From NCBI GenBank assembly GCA_009885955.1, contig VFJS01000054.1, positions 1 through 64,000 of the forward strand: a stretch of 64,000 nucleotides of DNA, in the 5' to 3' direction. How positions within the stretch are numbered: position 1 is the first letter of the stretch; each line of letters opens with the position of its first letter. A program made the position numbers and the translations under genes. The notes under the pieces were generated by a model that saw only the letters and a program-made list of their open reading frames with translations, was not told the DNA's origin and searched no databases. This DNA is from Spirochaetia bacterium. GTDB taxonomy: Bacteria; Spirochaetota; UBA4802; UBA5550. Shown piece after piece: positions 63,697 through 64,000 of this stretch.

Positions 63697-64000
63697 TCAT
63701 ATCGCCTCTTCAATATCCTCCATAATCACCGCGTTTCTGGGAATGGAACTGGGCCCGAGCTTCAGTATCCTCTCAGTCATTTCCTTTGCAATATTCACGA
63801 ATTTTACCCCGTCCCCGGCAGACAGGTTAAACATCTCAATGCGTTCGGGCTCGAGGCCTATGGTTTCGAGGATCTTCTTTGCCTTTACAATCCGTTTCCG
63901 CGCCCGTATGTTCCCCACCATGAAATGGCAGTTCCCCTCCTCGCAGCCAACGATATAAATCCCGTCAACACCGCTCTCCAGTGTCTTGAGAATAAACACA
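63697..64000 (-). CDS. mvhD: MvhD/FlpD-like iron-sulfur electron-transfer subunit (5' part outside window)
   Basis: The visible C-terminal 101 residues match the MvhD/FlpD family: LESGVDGIYIVGCEEGNCHFMVGN, then ARKRIVKAKKILETIGLEPERI, and the final EMTERILKLGP. These small [2Fe-2S] proteins pass electrons from a hydrogenase or dehydrogenase to heterodisulfide-reductase-like HdrA proteins. With metF and metV downstream, it suggests a MetFV-HdrA-MvhD complex; hdrA would be just beyond the window. The gene continues past the window edge, so the GTG near 63999 is probably internal. Confidence 0.85.
   Translation of the reverse strand, partial: VFILKTLESGVDGIYIVGCEEGNCHFMVGNIRARKRIVKAKKILETIGLEPERIEMFNLSAGDGVKFVNIAKEMTERILKLGPSSIPRNAVIMEDIEEAI

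Noticed and set aside
1-64000. tRNA, rRNA or known riboswitch genes
   Set aside because: No intergenic region shows cloverleaf arms with a CCA-type end, conserved rRNA stretches or recognisable riboswitch cores on reading by eye; a covariance-model search would be decisive.

Overview
The window reads as a chromosome piece from a Gram-negative anaerobe: there are lipoproteins with Cys lipoboxes, an outer-membrane barrel, many periplasmic TPR proteins, c-type cytochromes, and MetF/MetV/MvhD genes of the Wood-Ljungdahl type. Coding regions have moderate GC and intergenic regions are AT-rich. The mix (RsmG-SpoU fusion, SpoIIE-type phosphatase, FN3/TPR envelope proteins, Rel-Maf pair) suggests Spirochaetota of a Leptospirae-like lineage, but Geobacter-like lineages share many of these families, so the assignment is a guess. 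I see no rRNA, tRNA or CRISPR array.

Layout. 1-8.3 kb: the start of a chemoreceptor gene and a signalling block (REC-PAS-GAF-kinase; membrane kinase, REC-GGDEF and REC-kinase in one operon). 8.9-25.9 kb: mostly housekeeping and envelope genes: ABC-F ATPase, HhH protein, TPR protein, LysM-M23 peptidase, RsmG-SpoU fusion, Apt, SpoIIE phosphatase, HtrA protease, TPR and FN3 proteins, Rel, Maf. 26-37.3 kb: an accessory zone with a Panacea-type toxin-antitoxin candidate, an ISL3 insertion sequence, a diguanylate cyclase, GDPD, an MFS carrier, a PIN-domain toxin-antitoxin pair between direct repeats, and a frameshifted lipoprotein. 37.4-56.2 kb: an electron-transfer region. 56.2-64 kb: small envelope proteins, an ankyrin protein, two more two-component genes, then MetF-MetV and the end of MvhD.

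The most striking part is 37.4-56.2 kb. Two predicted lipoprotein cytochromes carry about 30 and about 78 heme-attachment motifs (CxxCH, CxxxxCH and a few CxxxCH). A NarX/NarL-like two-component pair lies directly upstream of the larger one on the same strand. Divergent from that pair are a tetraheme cytochrome, a four-cluster ferredoxin with an export signal, and an NrfD-type membrane subunit. Together they suggest a route from the quinone pool through periplasmic hemes to very large surface lipoprotein cytochromes, with its own sensor. That route is inference: no porin conduit or cytochrome-maturation gene is in the window.

A family of short inverted-repeat (MITE-like) elements is scattered through the window in six recognisable copies, including one inserted between metV and mvhD.
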